From positions 1 to 64,000 of the forward strand of contig JAFKEU010000011.1 of NCBI GenBank assembly GCA_017308475.1: DNA of 64,000 bases. The letters are read 5' to 3'. The notes under the pieces are model-generated. The model did no database searches, had not been told where the DNA came from, and was given only the letters and a program-made list of their open reading frames with translations. This DNA is from Alphaproteobacteria bacterium. Its GTDB lineage: Bacteria; Pseudomonadota; Alphaproteobacteria; Micropepsales; Micropepsaceae. The position numbers and the translations under genes were made by a program. This document shows, one piece after another, positions 1-8,789 of the stretch (position 1 is the stretch's first letter; each line of letters starts with the position of its first letter).

Positions 1-5
1 TGCCG

Positions 6-43
6 GTGCGCGCAGCGCACGCACACGTCCAGTGGACGTGTGC
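6..43. other. Two adjacent hairpins downstream of rne
   Basis: Two perfect inverted repeats lie side by side: GTGCGC/GCGCAC (6-20, 3-nt loop) and GCACACGTCC/GGACGTGTGC (21-43, loop AGT). They sit about 50-85 bases past the rne stop on the minus strand. There is no T-run on either side, so they are not a classical intrinsic terminator. They could protect the 3' end of the rne transcript. The rest of 1-89 shows no gene. Confidence 0.45.
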
Positions 44-89
44 GAGGCTGCGAACGCCGCGAGCCCCGAGCGAGCGGCGGGCTTGCGCC

Positions 90-2849
90 TTATTCGCCGC
101 TGAAGGTGCGCTGCCACCACCCCTTGCGCGTCGGCTTGGGGGCTTCGGCGGCATCCTCGGACGGTGTGGTGTCAGGAATATCGTCGCTAAGCGACCAGAC
201 CGGCGCCGAAGGTTTTCCGGGTGCCGATGGCGTTTCGCTGGGCGTGGTGTCGATCTCGTCGGGGATCAACCCGAAACGGTCGGTTTCGGAAACGGCGCGG
301 CGCGCCCTGCCGCCCCGGTCGCGCGGCGCCCGTTCAGTACGCGTGCTCTCTTGCGGGGGCTGGTCGCCCCCGTCCCTCCGGCCGTGCTGGCTGCCTGCGA
401 TGTCGCCGCCGACTGTCTCGGTCCGATTCTGGTCGCCCTGATCCTGTTGGCCCTGGGCTTCGGCACCCGGCTCTTCACCCTGGTTCGGCTGGTTGCGGCG
501 GCGCCCACCGCGGCGGCCACGGCGGCGGCTGCGCCAGCGCGAGCGGCGGCCCCCGCGCTGTTCGCCATTCTCGCCCGTGGTGCCCTCGCTCTCAGCCCTG
601 GCTTGGGCCTCGGCGCCCTCGACCTCGGGCTGGGCCTCCTGGACCTCTTCTTCTTCGTCCTCTTCTTCGGGCTCTTCCTCTTCCGGCTGTTCCTCCGGCG
701 CGATCTCCGGCTCGTCGGAAGGCGCAAAGCCTGCCTCGATGCCCACTGCCAGCGGCTGGCGCGGCCGGTCGGCCGGATTGCGCTGGCGCGTACGTTCGAT
801 CTCGAAGGTGCCCACGGCCATGCCCTCGGACGGCACGAAGACGATCTCCATTTCGTGCTCGGTCTCGATGCGGTCCAGCTCATGCCGCTTCTGGTTCAGC
901 ACATAGAGGGCCACGTCATTGGCGATCTTGACGGTGACGGCGGCCGAGCGGTTCTTTTCGCCTTCCTCCTCCAGCGCGCGCAGCAGCCGCAGCGCGGTGG
1001 ATTCCACCGAACGCACGATGCCCATGCCGGCACAGTGCGGGCAGGTAATGGTGGAGCCGGCGATGACGCCGGCGCGCAGGCGCTGGCGGCTCATTTCCAT
1101 GAGGCCGAACTGGCTGATCTTGCCGATCTGCACGCGGGCGCGGTCGTTCTTGACTGCATCGCGCAGGCGCCGTTCGACCTCGCGGTCGTTGCGGCTTTCC
1201 TCCATGTCGATGAAGTCGATCACGATCAGCCCGGCCAGGTCGCGCAGGCGCAGCTGGCGGCCGATCTCGGCGGCGGCTTCCAGGTTGGTCTTGCGCGCCG
1301 TCTCCTCGATCGAATGCTCGCGGGTGGCGCGGCCCGAATTGACGTCGATGGAAACCAGCGCCTCGGTCTGGTTGATGACGATATAGCCGCCGGACTTCAG
1401 GGTGACGGTGGGCGAGAACATGGAATCGAGCTGGGCCTCGATATGCATGCGCTGGAACAGCGGCGCCTTGTCCTTGTAATGGTGGACATTGCGCGCATGG
1501 CTGGGCATCAGCATGCGCATGAATTCCCGGGCGTTGTGATAGCCTTCCTCGCCCTCGACCACGATGTCCTGGACATCCTTGGTATAAAGGTCGCGGATCA
1601 CCCGCTTGATCAGGTCACCTTCTTCATAGACACAGGCCGGCGCGTTGGAACTGAGCGTCTTTTCGCGGATCGTGTCCCACAGCCGCACCAGATATTCATA
1701 GTCGCGCCTTATCTCCAGCTTGGTGCGGTTCTCGCCCGCGGTGCGGATGATCAGGCCCATGCCCTCGGGCAGGTCCAGCCCCTGGGCGGCCGACTTCAGG
1801 CGCTTGCGGTCGGCGGCGTTGGTGATCTTGCGGGAAATGCCGCCGCCGCGCGGGGTATTGGGCATCAGCACGCAATAACGGCCCGCCAGCGACAGATAGG
1901 TGGTCAGCGCCGCGCCCTTGTTGCCGCGTTCCTCCTTGACCACCTGGACCAGGATGATCTGGCGGCGCTTGATGACTTCCTGGATCTTGTAGTGCTTCTT
2001 GCGCACCCATTTCTGCGGCGGGCGGGGCGCGTGCAGGGCCTGGGCGTCGGCGGTTTCGCCTTCGGCGGCGGCTTCGGCCGCCTGTTCGCCCGCATTCTCG
2101 CCGGCGAAATCGCCCACCGCCTGTTCGGGCGAGGGGTGGGGACTGACCGGCTCGATCTCGCCCTCATTCTCCTCGGCGGCCCCGGCGGCGGCCACTTCGC
2201 CGTCGTCGCGATAATCGGCCAGGTCCGCCGCGGCGGCTTCGGTCTTGCTGACGAGGGCGGTATTTTCGTCGTCGTCTTCGGAGACATCTTCGGATGCCTC
2301 CTCGGCAATGGCCGGACGGCCCTTCTGGTTGTCGAAGACCTCGTCTTCGTCCTCGTCCGCGTCACCCCGGGCGCCGTCCTCGGCCCCGGAGGTTTCGCCT
2401 TCCGGCGCGGCGTCCAGGGGCACCAGCGGCGCCATCTCGATATCGCCGGCCTCCTCGCCCTGGTCCTGTTCTTCTTCCTCGTCTTCCTCGGGCTCGGCGG
2501 CGTCGGGCGCCTTCCTGCCGATGTCGAAGGACTCGATCTCGTCCTCCTGGCGGCGGCGGGCCTCTGCTTCCTGCTCGGCCAGGAGCGCCTGCCGGTCGGC
2601 CACGGGGATCTGGTAATAGTCGGGATGGATTTCAGAGAAGGCCAGGAAGCCCTGGCGGTTGCCGCCATATTCCACAAAGGCCGCCTGCAGCGACGGCTCA
2701 ACGCGCGTCACCTTGGCCAGATAGATGTTGCCCTTGAGCGGCCGCTTCGAGGCGGCCTCGAAGTCAAATTCCTCGACCCTGGAACCGTCCAGCACGACCA
2801 CCCTGGTTTCTTCCGGGTGGCTGGCGTCGATAAGCATGCGTTTGGTCAT
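90..2849 (-). CDS. rne: Ribonuclease E/G
   Basis: Endoribonuclease that starts mRNA decay and processes rRNA and tRNA precursors, and the expected scaffold of a degradosome. The chosen start (MTKRMLIDAS) gives 919 aa; an in-frame ATG 21 bases upstream would add seven unconserved residues. The S1 RNA-binding domain is split by a very acidic, Ala/Glu-rich insertion at about residues 90-275, a known feature of alphaproteobacterial RNase E. The catalytic DNase I-like part carries SIDVNSGR near residue 500 and IDFIDM near 542, supplying the metal-binding aspartates. The zinc-link motif CPHCAGMG lies near residue 601. The C-terminal 200 residues are low complexity: an acidic block, then an Arg-rich patch (RRSRWRSRRRGRRGGRRR) probably binding RNA. 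The extreme C-terminus (TRKGWWQRTFSGE) resembles a degradosome-partner motif, by inference. Confidence 0.97.
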   Translation of the reverse strand: MTKRMLIDASHPEETRVVVLDGSRVEEFDFEAASKRPLKGNIYLAKVTRVEPSLQAAFVEYGGNRQGFLAFSEIHPDYYQIPVADRQALLAEQEAEARRRQEDEIESFDIGRKAPDAAEPEEDEEEEQDQGEEAGDIEMAPLVPLDAAPEGETSGAEDGARGDADEDEDEVFDNQKGRPAIAEEASEDVSEDDDENTALVSKTEAAAADLADYRDDGEVAAAGAAEENEGEIEPVSPHPSPEQAVGDFAGENAGEQAAEAAAEGETADAQALHAPRPPQKWVRKKHYKIQEVIKRRQIILVQVVKEERGNKGAALTTYLSLAGRYCVLMPNTPRGGGISRKITNAADRKRLKSAAQGLDLPEGMGLIIRTAGENRTKLEIRRDYEYLVRLWDTIREKTLSSNAPACVYEEGDLIKRVIRDLYTKDVQDIVVEGEEGYHNAREFMRMLMPSHARNVHHYKDKAPLFQRMHIEAQLDSMFSPTVTLKSGGYIVINQTEALVSIDVNSGRATREHSIEETARKTNLEAAAEIGRQLRLRDLAGLIVIDFIDMEESRNDREVERRLRDAVKNDRARVQIGKISQFGLMEMSRQRLRAGVIAGSTITCPHCAGMGIVRSVESTALRLLRALEEEGEKNRSAAVTVKIANDVALYVLNQKRHELDRIETEHEMEIVFVPSEGMAVGTFEIERTRQRNPADRPRQPLAVGIEAGFAPSDEPEIAPEEQPEEEEPEEEDEEEEVQEAQPEVEGAEAQARAESEGTTGENGEQRGGRRSRWRSRRRGRRGGRRRNQPNQGEEPGAEAQGQQDQGDQNRTETVGGDIAGSQHGRRDGGDQPPQESTRTERAPRDRGGRARRAVSETDRFGLIPDEIDTTPSETPSAPGKPSAPVWSLSDDIPDTTPSEDAAEAPKPTRKGWWQRTFSGE

Positions 2850-3035
2850 GAAAGTCTCCGGCGCGCGCACGGGGCGGCTCGCTTCGCTGGGCGGCGAGCA
2901 CTGGCCTTATTCGGCGCGCATGGTTGGGGGAAGCGGTGCGCGCGGGTCCCTTCGTCAAAACGGCCGCCAGAAGTCTCTGGTCTGCGGCCGTGACAGCGTC
3001 GGAAAGGGGCGCGAATTCGTCAGTCATTCTACTTC

Positions 3036-3136
3036 TGGCCCGAAGGCCGCTTTGGTGGCCCGAAGGCCGCGATTGGTGGCCCCACAAGCCGCTTGGCTGG
3101 CCCAGGAACCGGATATGGGCCCGAAGGCCCGGATGG
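3036..3136. repeat. Five degenerate ~20-bp tandem repeats with UUCG hairpins
   Basis: Five units of about 20 bases begin near 3036, 3056, 3077, 3098 and 3118, each starting with (T)GGCCC. Units 1, 2 and 5 contain GGCC-CGAA-GGCC (3037-3048, 3057-3068, 3118-3129). Read on the minus strand, the direction of rne, each becomes GGCC-UUCG-GGCC, a stem closed by a cUUCGg tetraloop. Units 3 and 4 have lost the palindrome. The array lies 190-290 bases upstream of the rne start. Confidence 0.75.
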
Positions 3137-3459
3137 CGGCTCCGGCGCTAATAAACTCCGGGAAGCCTTGAAAAGCCCTGAACGGCTGTCGTGCGCCAGA
3201 ACGGCTGTCGCGCGATGGACGCGAGGGCGCTGCCCAGGGATCGCCCGGCCGGCCCTTGCCGAATCCGCATGGCCCGACGGACAGGGTTTTGTAGGGCCGC
3301 GCCGCCATTTCAACAAGGACATTCTGCCCCGCCCGGGCCGCCCCCCGCGGAACGATGCGCCGCCAGGGCCGTTTTTCTCTGTGGAAGCAGTGGAACTTTG
3401 GATCGGGGAACCGGCCTGCCGGCGCCTCATGACAGAAAGTTATGTTGCGCCGCGGCGGC

Positions 3460-3489
3460 TTTATATGATTTCCCATTTCGGAACTGTAA
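3460..3489 (-). promoter_or_regulatory. Candidate rne promoter
   Basis: On the minus strand TTACAG (3489-3484) is followed after 18 bases by TATAAA (3465-3460), a fair match to a housekeeping -35/-10 pair in the AT-rich part of the gap. If used, it would give rne a leader of roughly 600 nucleotides that includes the tandem repeats. Long rne leaders that take part in autoregulation are known in other bacteria. The assignment is by eye only. Confidence 0.3.
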
Positions 3490-3660
3490 TTTAGTTACAC
3501 GGCCAGCAAATTCATGAATTAATAATTTCAAGAACACACCAAGTATTGAACAAGTAAATCTTTCAGTGGCCAAAACGACGCTGAATTGCCACACTTTGTG
3601 TAAGAAAGATTACGCATTCGCATTACTGGCTTGTACTTCCAGGCAACAATTTTAGCTTCC

Positions 3661-3748
3661 CCTTCATGAAAGCGCGCCTCCGCGTGAAGCCGGCGAAAGC
3701 CCCCGGCTCGGACCGGAGAGGCTGCTTTGCCACCGTCCCGTTGGGGAC
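3661..3748 (+). other. Structured leader before the TonB receptor
   Basis: Several short stems follow one another: CTTCA/TGAAG (3662-3666 with 3685-3689) enclosing CGCG/CGCG; GCCGG/CCGGC (3689-3693 with 3703-3707); and GTCCC/GGGAC (3735-3739 with 3744-3748) just before the ribosome site. No known riboswitch class was recognised; cobalamin-riboswitch landmark sequences were looked for and not seen. Confidence 0.3.
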
Positions 3749-3766
3749 ATTTAGGGGAATGAACAC

Positions 3767-6490
3767 TTGTCCAAATCGCGATTGAATCTGAAGCCCGCGC
3801 TGTTACTCGGCGCGGCAACCCTGGGCATGCTCGCATTTGCCGGCGCCGCCCTGGCGCAGGAAAGCACCGAGTCCGTGGTGGTGACCGGCACACGCATCGC
3901 ATCGCCCGACGCAGTCGCCGCCGCGCCGCTGACGGTGGTTTCCGCCGCCGACATCTCCCAGACCAAGGCGGCCACCCTGGAACAGACGATCAACCGTCTG
4001 CCCTCCATGTCTCAGACCAACTCGTCGAACGACCAGAACTCGATCTCGCCGGGTGGTATCTCGACCGCGGACATGCGCGGCCTGGGTACGGAGCGCACGC
4101 TTATCCTGATCGACGGCCAGCGCATGGTCTCGACCTTCGTGTCGGGCGCCCAGGGCCAGGACCTGCAGAACATCCCGACCGACCTGATTGACCGCATCGA
4201 AGTCCTGCGCGACGGCGCTTCGCCGATCTACGGCGCGGACGCGATCGCGGGCGTGATCAACATCATCACCAAGAAGGACTTCCAGGGCCTGCAACTCAGC
4301 GGCAGCACCGGCATCTCCACCTATGGCGACCATGCCACCAAGCAGCTCTCGGCGCTGTTCGGCGCCCAGACGCCCAGTGCCGGCGTGATCGCGGGCGTGC
4401 AGTACACCACCGAGGATCCGGTGCGCCAGTCGGCCCGCCTGTGGTCCGGCGGCAAGGACGGCAGCCAGAACATTTACGGCTTTTCCTCGGCGGTGCCGCT
4501 CGGCCGTTTCGAGGATACGGTCACCGGCGACATCTATTGCGGCAATGCTTCGCACACGCTGACGCCGGCGACGACCTGCGGCCTGTTCAACACCTCCAAC
4601 GACCCCAACCTGATCCAGGGCCGTTCGGTGCTCAACGCCAACCTGCAGGCGCACTACGATATCAACGACAACCTGGAAATCTATTCCAGCACCTTCTTCA
4701 CCAACCGCAAATCCAACGCCATCCTCAATCCCGAGCCGGTCGGCGATGTCTATCCCTCCGCCAAGTGGCTCAGCGGCATCGTCATTCCCGCCTCCAATCC
4801 CAACAACCCGACCGGCCATGACCTGGCGCTGCGCAAGCGTCTGTATGAAGTGGGCGACCGCAGGTTCGACGACGATGTCGACACGTTCCAGGAGCGCTTC
4901 GGCCTCAAGGGCAAGCTGTGGGACTGGAGCTTCGACGCCGGCTATCAGTATGGCCAGTCCGACTCCAGCGACTACACGCACGGCGCGGTCAACCTGACCC
5001 ACATCCAGGAACTGGTCGGCGCCATCCCGTGCGAGCCGGCCGCTCCCGCGGGCTGCGGCGGCGTGATGCTGGCGGGCACCGGCTCGCTGACGCCGGACCA
5101 GGCCAAGTACGTCCAGTATGTCGGCATGGACAATTCCCGCTATGCGCAGAGCATCGCCTATGTCGACATCACCGGCACGCTGCCGTTCGGCCTGCCCGCC
5201 GGCAATATCGGCATGGCGTTCGGCGGCAACTGGCGCCGTGAAGGCGTCAAGGCCATTCCGGATGCCCTGAAGCAGACCGGTGACTTCGCGGAAGGCACTT
5301 CGCTGCCGACCGAAGGCCACTATGACGTTTCGGAAGCCTATGGCGAACTCCAGATCCCGCTGCTGAGGGACTCCGCGATCGCGGAAGACCTGAGCGTCGA
5401 CCTGGCTGCCCGCATTTCGCAGTACTCGAACTTCGGCAATGCCAACGTCTACAAGGGCAGCTTCAACTGGCAGGTCAATGACCTGATCCGCTTCCGCGGC
5501 GGCTATGGTACCGGCGTTCGCGCGCCGCAGGTCGGCGGCGAGCTGTATCTGGGCGCCAACCAGAGCGCGGACGGTTTCTCCGATCCGTGCGTGGGCCCGA
5601 CCGACGCCACCATCACCGCCAATTGCCGCACCGCGATCGGGCCGGCCTATGATCCGGCCACCTTCACCCAGGCGGTTCCGCAGCTGTCGGCGGCACGTGT
5701 TGGCAATCCGAACCTGAAGCCGGAAACCTCGAACCAGTGGAACCTGGGCGCGGTGCTGACCCTGGACCAGTTCGTCCCGGGCCTGTCGGCGACGGTCGAC
5801 TACTACAATATCCACATCAACAACTACATCACGCTGATCGATCCGGGTTCGGCTGTTTCGCTGTGCTATGGCTCGGTCGGGTTCACCGATCCGAACTGCT
5901 CCAATATCGGTGCGCGCAATTCGGTCAATGGTGCGCTGACCAGCTATACGGAGCCCTACACCAACCTGGGCTACATCCACACCGACGGCATCGACATGGG
6001 GGCCAACTGGAACACCACCGACCCCATCGACGCGCTGGAAGGCTGGAGCCTGGGCCTGAGCACCGAGTGGAGCTTCGTGAACAACTACAAGCAGCAGAAC
6101 CTGGACGGTTCGGTGACGCAGTATGCCGGCACCTATTCGGAGGGCGCCATCAGCTACGGCCAGCCGAAGTGGAAGGGCCTGTTCACCGCGATGCTCGGCA
6201 TGCCCGAGAATGGCCCCAGCTTCTCGGTCACCGAGCGGTTTATCGGCCAGACTTATGTCAACGCCATCTATGGCGAGACCCCCGACACGCCCGGATACAA
6301 TGTCCCGGAACTGTTCTTCACGGACATCAACGTGAACGTGCCGTTCGACATCTATACGGTCAACCTCGGCATCGACAATCTGTTCGACAAGGACCCGCCG
6401 CTGGCGATCGATCCCTTTGTGCAGACCCTGTCCAACCAGTACGACTTTGTCGGCCGCTTCTTCTATCTGAGAGGCTCGGTGAAGCTGTAA
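3767..6490 (+). CDS. TonB-dependent outer-membrane receptor
   Basis: Outer-membrane beta-barrel that imports a bound ligand (siderophore, vitamin, sugar or peptide, not identifiable here) using energy from TonB-ExbBD. Length 907 aa, typical of the larger receptors. Residues 1-31 form a signal peptide ending ALA-Q. Next comes a TonB-box-like ESVVVTGTRI and a plug domain (about 45-165) with LEQTINRLPS, MRGLGTERTLILIDGQRM and ADAIAGVINIITKKDF. The rest is barrel, with GNPNLKPETSNQWNLG and a final strand ending YLRGSVKL. The start is TTG, chosen because AGGGGAA sits 8 bases upstream; the nearby ATG at 3759 is out of frame and stops after eight codons. It stands alone, with no linked transport or enzyme genes, so substrate cannot be inferred. 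Confidence 0.93.
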   Translation: MSKSRLNLKPALLLGAATLGMLAFAGAALAQESTESVVVTGTRIASPDAVAAAPLTVVSAADISQTKAATLEQTINRLPSMSQTNSSNDQNSISPGGISTADMRGLGTERTLILIDGQRMVSTFVSGAQGQDLQNIPTDLIDRIEVLRDGASPIYGADAIAGVINIITKKDFQGLQLSGSTGISTYGDHATKQLSALFGAQTPSAGVIAGVQYTTEDPVRQSARLWSGGKDGSQNIYGFSSAVPLGRFEDTVTGDIYCGNASHTLTPATTCGLFNTSNDPNLIQGRSVLNANLQAHYDINDNLEIYSSTFFTNRKSNAILNPEPVGDVYPSAKWLSGIVIPASNPNNPTGHDLALRKRLYEVGDRRFDDDVDTFQERFGLKGKLWDWSFDAGYQYGQSDSSDYTHGAVNLTHIQELVGAIPCEPAAPAGCGGVMLAGTGSLTPDQAKYVQYVGMDNSRYAQSIAYVDITGTLPFGLPAGNIGMAFGGNWRREGVKAIPDALKQTGDFAEGTSLPTEGHYDVSEAYGELQIPLLRDSAIAEDLSVDLAARISQYSNFGNANVYKGSFNWQVNDLIRFRGGYGTGVRAPQVGGELYLGANQSADGFSDPCVGPTDATITANCRTAIGPAYDPATFTQAVPQLSAARVGNPNLKPETSNQWNLGAVLTLDQFVPGLSATVDYYNIHINNYITLIDPGSAVSLCYGSVGFTDPNCSNIGARNSVNGALTSYTEPYTNLGYIHTDGIDMGANWNTTDPIDALEGWSLGLSTEWSFVNNYKQQNLDGSVTQYAGTYSEGAISYGQPKWKGLFTAMLGMPENGPSFSVTERFIGQTYVNAIYGETPDTPGYNVPELFFTDINVNVPFDIYTVNLGIDNLFDKDPPLAIDPFVQTLSNQYDFVGRFFYLRGSVKL

Positions 6491-6517
6491 GCCGAAGGCT
6501 TCACAGTACGCATGGAA

Positions 6518-6553
6518 AAGGGCCGCGGGAAACCGCGGCCCTTCTTCTTTTGC
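6518..6553. terminator. Intrinsic terminator between converging genes
   Basis: Perfect 11-bp stem AAGGGCCGCGG/CCGCGGCCCTT with a GAAA loop (6518-6543), followed by CTTCTTTT. It lies 27 bases past the receptor stop and, being symmetric with A-rich sequence on the other side, may also serve the convergent gene at 6571. Confidence 0.88.
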
Positions 6554-6570
6554 CTCCCTTGCGGGCGGGC

Positions 6571-7119
6571 CTACCGGCTCCGGCTGACCTTGTAGACCAG
6601 GGAGGAGTCGTTGAACTGAAGATTGTAGCTGCCCATCAGCCCGCGCTCGATGCGCACGCTGTGCATGGTCTTGCGCGGCCTGACCGTGCGGTCGTCGCTG
6701 TCGAGCTGGCGCCAGACCTGGCCGTTCGCCAGGGTCACGGTGAATTTGCCGAACGGATTGACGGTGACGCCGGTGATGTCCGCCGCCATCCGGCTGGACT
6801 GGGCGGGCGGGGTACGCCCGCGCACCTGCTCGCTGCCGAATTCCTGGCCGGCGGGGGCGCGCGGCGGCAGCTGGGGCGCGGGGCCGGGCGCGGGCCGAGG
6901 CGCCAGGGGCGCCACGGCACTTGCCTGTCCCGTGGCGGCGCGCGCGATGCGGTCGTAACAGGCCAGGCGCTCCACCGAGCCGAAGATGGCCAGGCACGAT
7001 GCCAGTTGGGCGTTCAGGGGCGGCTGCGCGGTGGCCGGCAGGGGCGCCGCCACGCTCAACAGCAGGACTGCCAGAACCTTTTGGCGCCATCCCAATGCTG
7101 TCGCCATCGCCTGCTTCAT
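6571..7119 (-). CDS. Exported protein with RLACYD motif, function unknown
   Basis: 182 aa. Residues 1-31 form a signal peptide (KVLAVLLLSVAAPLPATAQ), so the product is periplasmic or surface located. The mature N-terminus has CLAIFGSVERLACYDRIA, a Cys-x(n)-RLACYD helix pair that recurs in many uncharacterised exported proteobacterial proteins and in VasI-like proteins of type VI secretion. A Pro/Ala-rich linker (about 70-100) leads to a compact C-terminal domain (FGKFTVTLANGQVWRQLDS ... GSYNLQFNDSSLVYKVSR) predicted to be beta-rich. The start is supported by AAAGGA about 8 bases upstream. No secretion genes lie nearby, so a type VI role is not supported. It converges on the TonB receptor. Confidence 0.8.
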   Translation of the reverse strand: MKQAMATALGWRQKVLAVLLLSVAAPLPATAQPPLNAQLASCLAIFGSVERLACYDRIARAATGQASAVAPLAPRPAPGPAPQLPPRAPAGQEFGSEQVRGRTPPAQSSRMAADITGVTVNPFGKFTVTLANGQVWRQLDSDDRTVRPRKTMHSVRIERGLMGSYNLQFNDSSLVYKVSRSR

Positions 7120-7336
7120 CCGGGATCATCCTTTAAAAGGCCGCGCCCGGCGCCGCGGCGTTCCCGCGGGGGCCAAGGCTCCGCCGGCATTGAAAGCCTT
7201 TTATTTCCAACAGCATGGTGTATGCCTTCTGCACGCCGGCATGGCAAGGTCGACGGGCCTGAACAATTCGGCATGCTAGGCTCCGAAACGCAGATTCGAG
7301 AGGCATGGAGCCTCGGGTATCGGGACAAGAGGGCAA

Positions 7337-8686
7337 GTGCGCGTTCTGAGCATCTTCGTTACCGTTTTCACCCTGGTGCTGGTGGCGCCGGCGGCGATGG
7401 GCGACGACGCGATTTCCCGGCTGATGCACAGCACCGAAAGCCTGCCGCAGGCCCCCGCCGCCCCCAGGCCGGCCGAGAATGTCTCCGCGCCCAGCGTGGG
7501 AGCCCGGCCGCGCGGGCCCTTGCCCATCGTGATGAGCGCGCGCATCGGCGACCATGACGACCGCACGAGGCTGGTGCTGGAACTGTCCGATCCGGTGAAC
7601 CTGCGCGCCTTTTCGCTGGCCAACCCCGACCGCGTGGTGATCGACATGCCGGAAGTGGCGTGGAAGCTGGGCGCCCCACCGCGCCCCACCGGCTATGGCG
7701 CCATCAAGAGCTATCGCTACGGCCTGTTCCGCAACGGCAATTCGCGCATGGTGCTGGACCTGAACCGGCCGGTCACGGTGTCCGACACGCTGGTGCTGCC
7801 GCCGTCAAACGGCTTCGGCTATCGCGTGGTAATCGACCTGTTCCCCACCAACCGCGCCAAATTCGATGCCGGCGCCGGCTGGCCGGCCGACCTTAAGAAG
7901 CGCGAAAGCGATGCCGAAAAGCTGGCGGCGATGATCGCCGCCTCACAGTCCCCCGCAGGCGATGCAGCGCGGCGCGGCGCAAGGGGCAAGGTGATCGTGA
8001 TCGATCCCGGCCATGGCGGCCTGGATTCGGGGACCGCCGGCGTCAACGGCCTTCTGGAAAAGGACCTGGTGCTGGCCGAGGGCCTGCGCCTGGCCAGGGT
8101 GCTGAAGGCGCGCGGCTACAGCGTGCACATGACGCGCGACGACGACACCTTCATTCCCCTGCGCCAGCGGGTGGCCATGTCGCGCGCCGACAGGGCCGAC
8201 CTTCTGATTTCGCTGCACGCCGATTCCAATCCCGACCATGAGGTGACCGGGCTTTCCATCTATACCCTCAGCGACGGCCGTTCCGACCGCGAGGCCGCCG
8301 CGCTCGCCAAGCGTGAAAACCAGTCCGACATCATTGCGGGCGTCGATCTGTCGGGCGACAACAATCCCGTCGCGCCCATCCTGATCGACCTGGCGCAGCG
8401 TGATACCATCAACAAATCCTCGCGCTTCGCCACCACGGCGCTGTCCAGCCTGAAGAACGTCACCGACATACTGGCGCGCAGTCCGCACCGTTCCGCCAGC
8501 CTGGCGGTGCTGGTGGCGCCCGATGTGCCCGCGGTGCTGATCGAATTGGGCTATCTGTCCAACCGGAAGGACGCGGCGCAGATGAACACCGAATCCTGGC
8601 GTTCCGGCGTCGCCCGCGCCATCGCCGATGCCGTGGACAGTCAATTTGCCCCGCCGACGCGCCAGGCGCTGGGGAACCCGGAGTGA
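7337..8686 (+). CDS. amiC: N-acetylmuramoyl-L-alanine amidase with AMIN domain
   Basis: Periplasmic zinc amidase that removes stem peptides from peptidoglycan glycan strands, mainly at the division septum. 449 aa, GTG start with AGAGGG upstream. A signal peptide (to about residue 22) precedes an AMIN domain (about 55-170: RIGDHDDRTRLVLELSDPV ... RVVIDLFP), which targets the cell-division site or septal peptidoglycan. The Amidase_3 domain (about 215-435) shows VIVIDPGHGG (His ligand), LLEKDLVLAEG (Glu ligand), LLISLHAD (His ligand) and VLIELGYLSN (catalytic Glu). It lies upstream of the PBP1A gene, the usual alphaproteobacterial order, pairing a wall hydrolase with a wall synthase. Confidence 0.94.
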   Translation: MRVLSIFVTVFTLVLVAPAAMGDDAISRLMHSTESLPQAPAAPRPAENVSAPSVGARPRGPLPIVMSARIGDHDDRTRLVLELSDPVNLRAFSLANPDRVVIDMPEVAWKLGAPPRPTGYGAIKSYRYGLFRNGNSRMVLDLNRPVTVSDTLVLPPSNGFGYRVVIDLFPTNRAKFDAGAGWPADLKKRESDAEKLAAMIAASQSPAGDAARRGARGKVIVIDPGHGGLDSGTAGVNGLLEKDLVLAEGLRLARVLKARGYSVHMTRDDDTFIPLRQRVAMSRADRADLLISLHADSNPDHEVTGLSIYTLSDGRSDREAAALAKRENQSDIIAGVDLSGDNNPVAPILIDLAQRDTINKSSRFATTALSSLKNVTDILARSPHRSASLAVLVAPDVPAVLIELGYLSNRKDAAQMNTESWRSGVARAIADAVDSQFAPPTRQALGNPE

Positions 8687-8789
8687 TGCGCACAGGGAAC
8701 CCGGGCAGGGGTCCGTTTGCCGTCGCGCTCTTCCCATCCCCTTGCCCGGCAACTATAAATCGGTCCGTCCCCATGCAGATTGCGATGTG

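Larger units (their letters stand above)
2850..3766. other. Gene-free region between rne and the TonB receptor
   Basis: This 917-bp gap separates two divergent genes. Open frames exist in it (for example 3024-3476 on the minus strand), but none has a credible start, ribosome site or recognisable protein, and GC-rich DNA makes chance frames common. It holds a tandem repeat (3036-3136), a candidate rne promoter near 3460, a strikingly AT-rich stretch at about 3460-3640 that contrasts with GC-rich flanks and probably carries the divergent promoters, and a structured leader before the receptor gene. Confidence 0.6.

Noticed and set aside
6..2993. 995-aa open frame opposite rne
   Set aside because: It is the antisense shadow of a GC-rich gene; the minus strand encodes unmistakable RNase E motifs and this frame has none.
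3024..3476. 150-aa minus-strand frame between rne and the receptor
   Set aside because: There is no ribosome site or recognisable protein pattern, and it runs through the hairpin repeats; more likely leader RNA.
3661..3748. Cobalamin riboswitch upstream of the TonB receptor
   Set aside because: Stems are present but the conserved B12-box sequence elements were not found.
3759..3785. Eight-codon frame MNTCPNRD at the TonB receptor as a gene
   Set aside because: The ribosome site is too close to its ATG and correctly spaced for the TTG instead; kept only as a possible control element.
6571..7119. Part of a type VI secretion locus
   Set aside because: Only the short RLACYD motif matches; no tss genes are nearby.
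3803..7129. 1108-aa open frame opposite the TonB receptor
   Set aside because: It is low-complexity, Arg/Gly/Ala-rich antisense sequence; it also spans the terminator and a second real gene.
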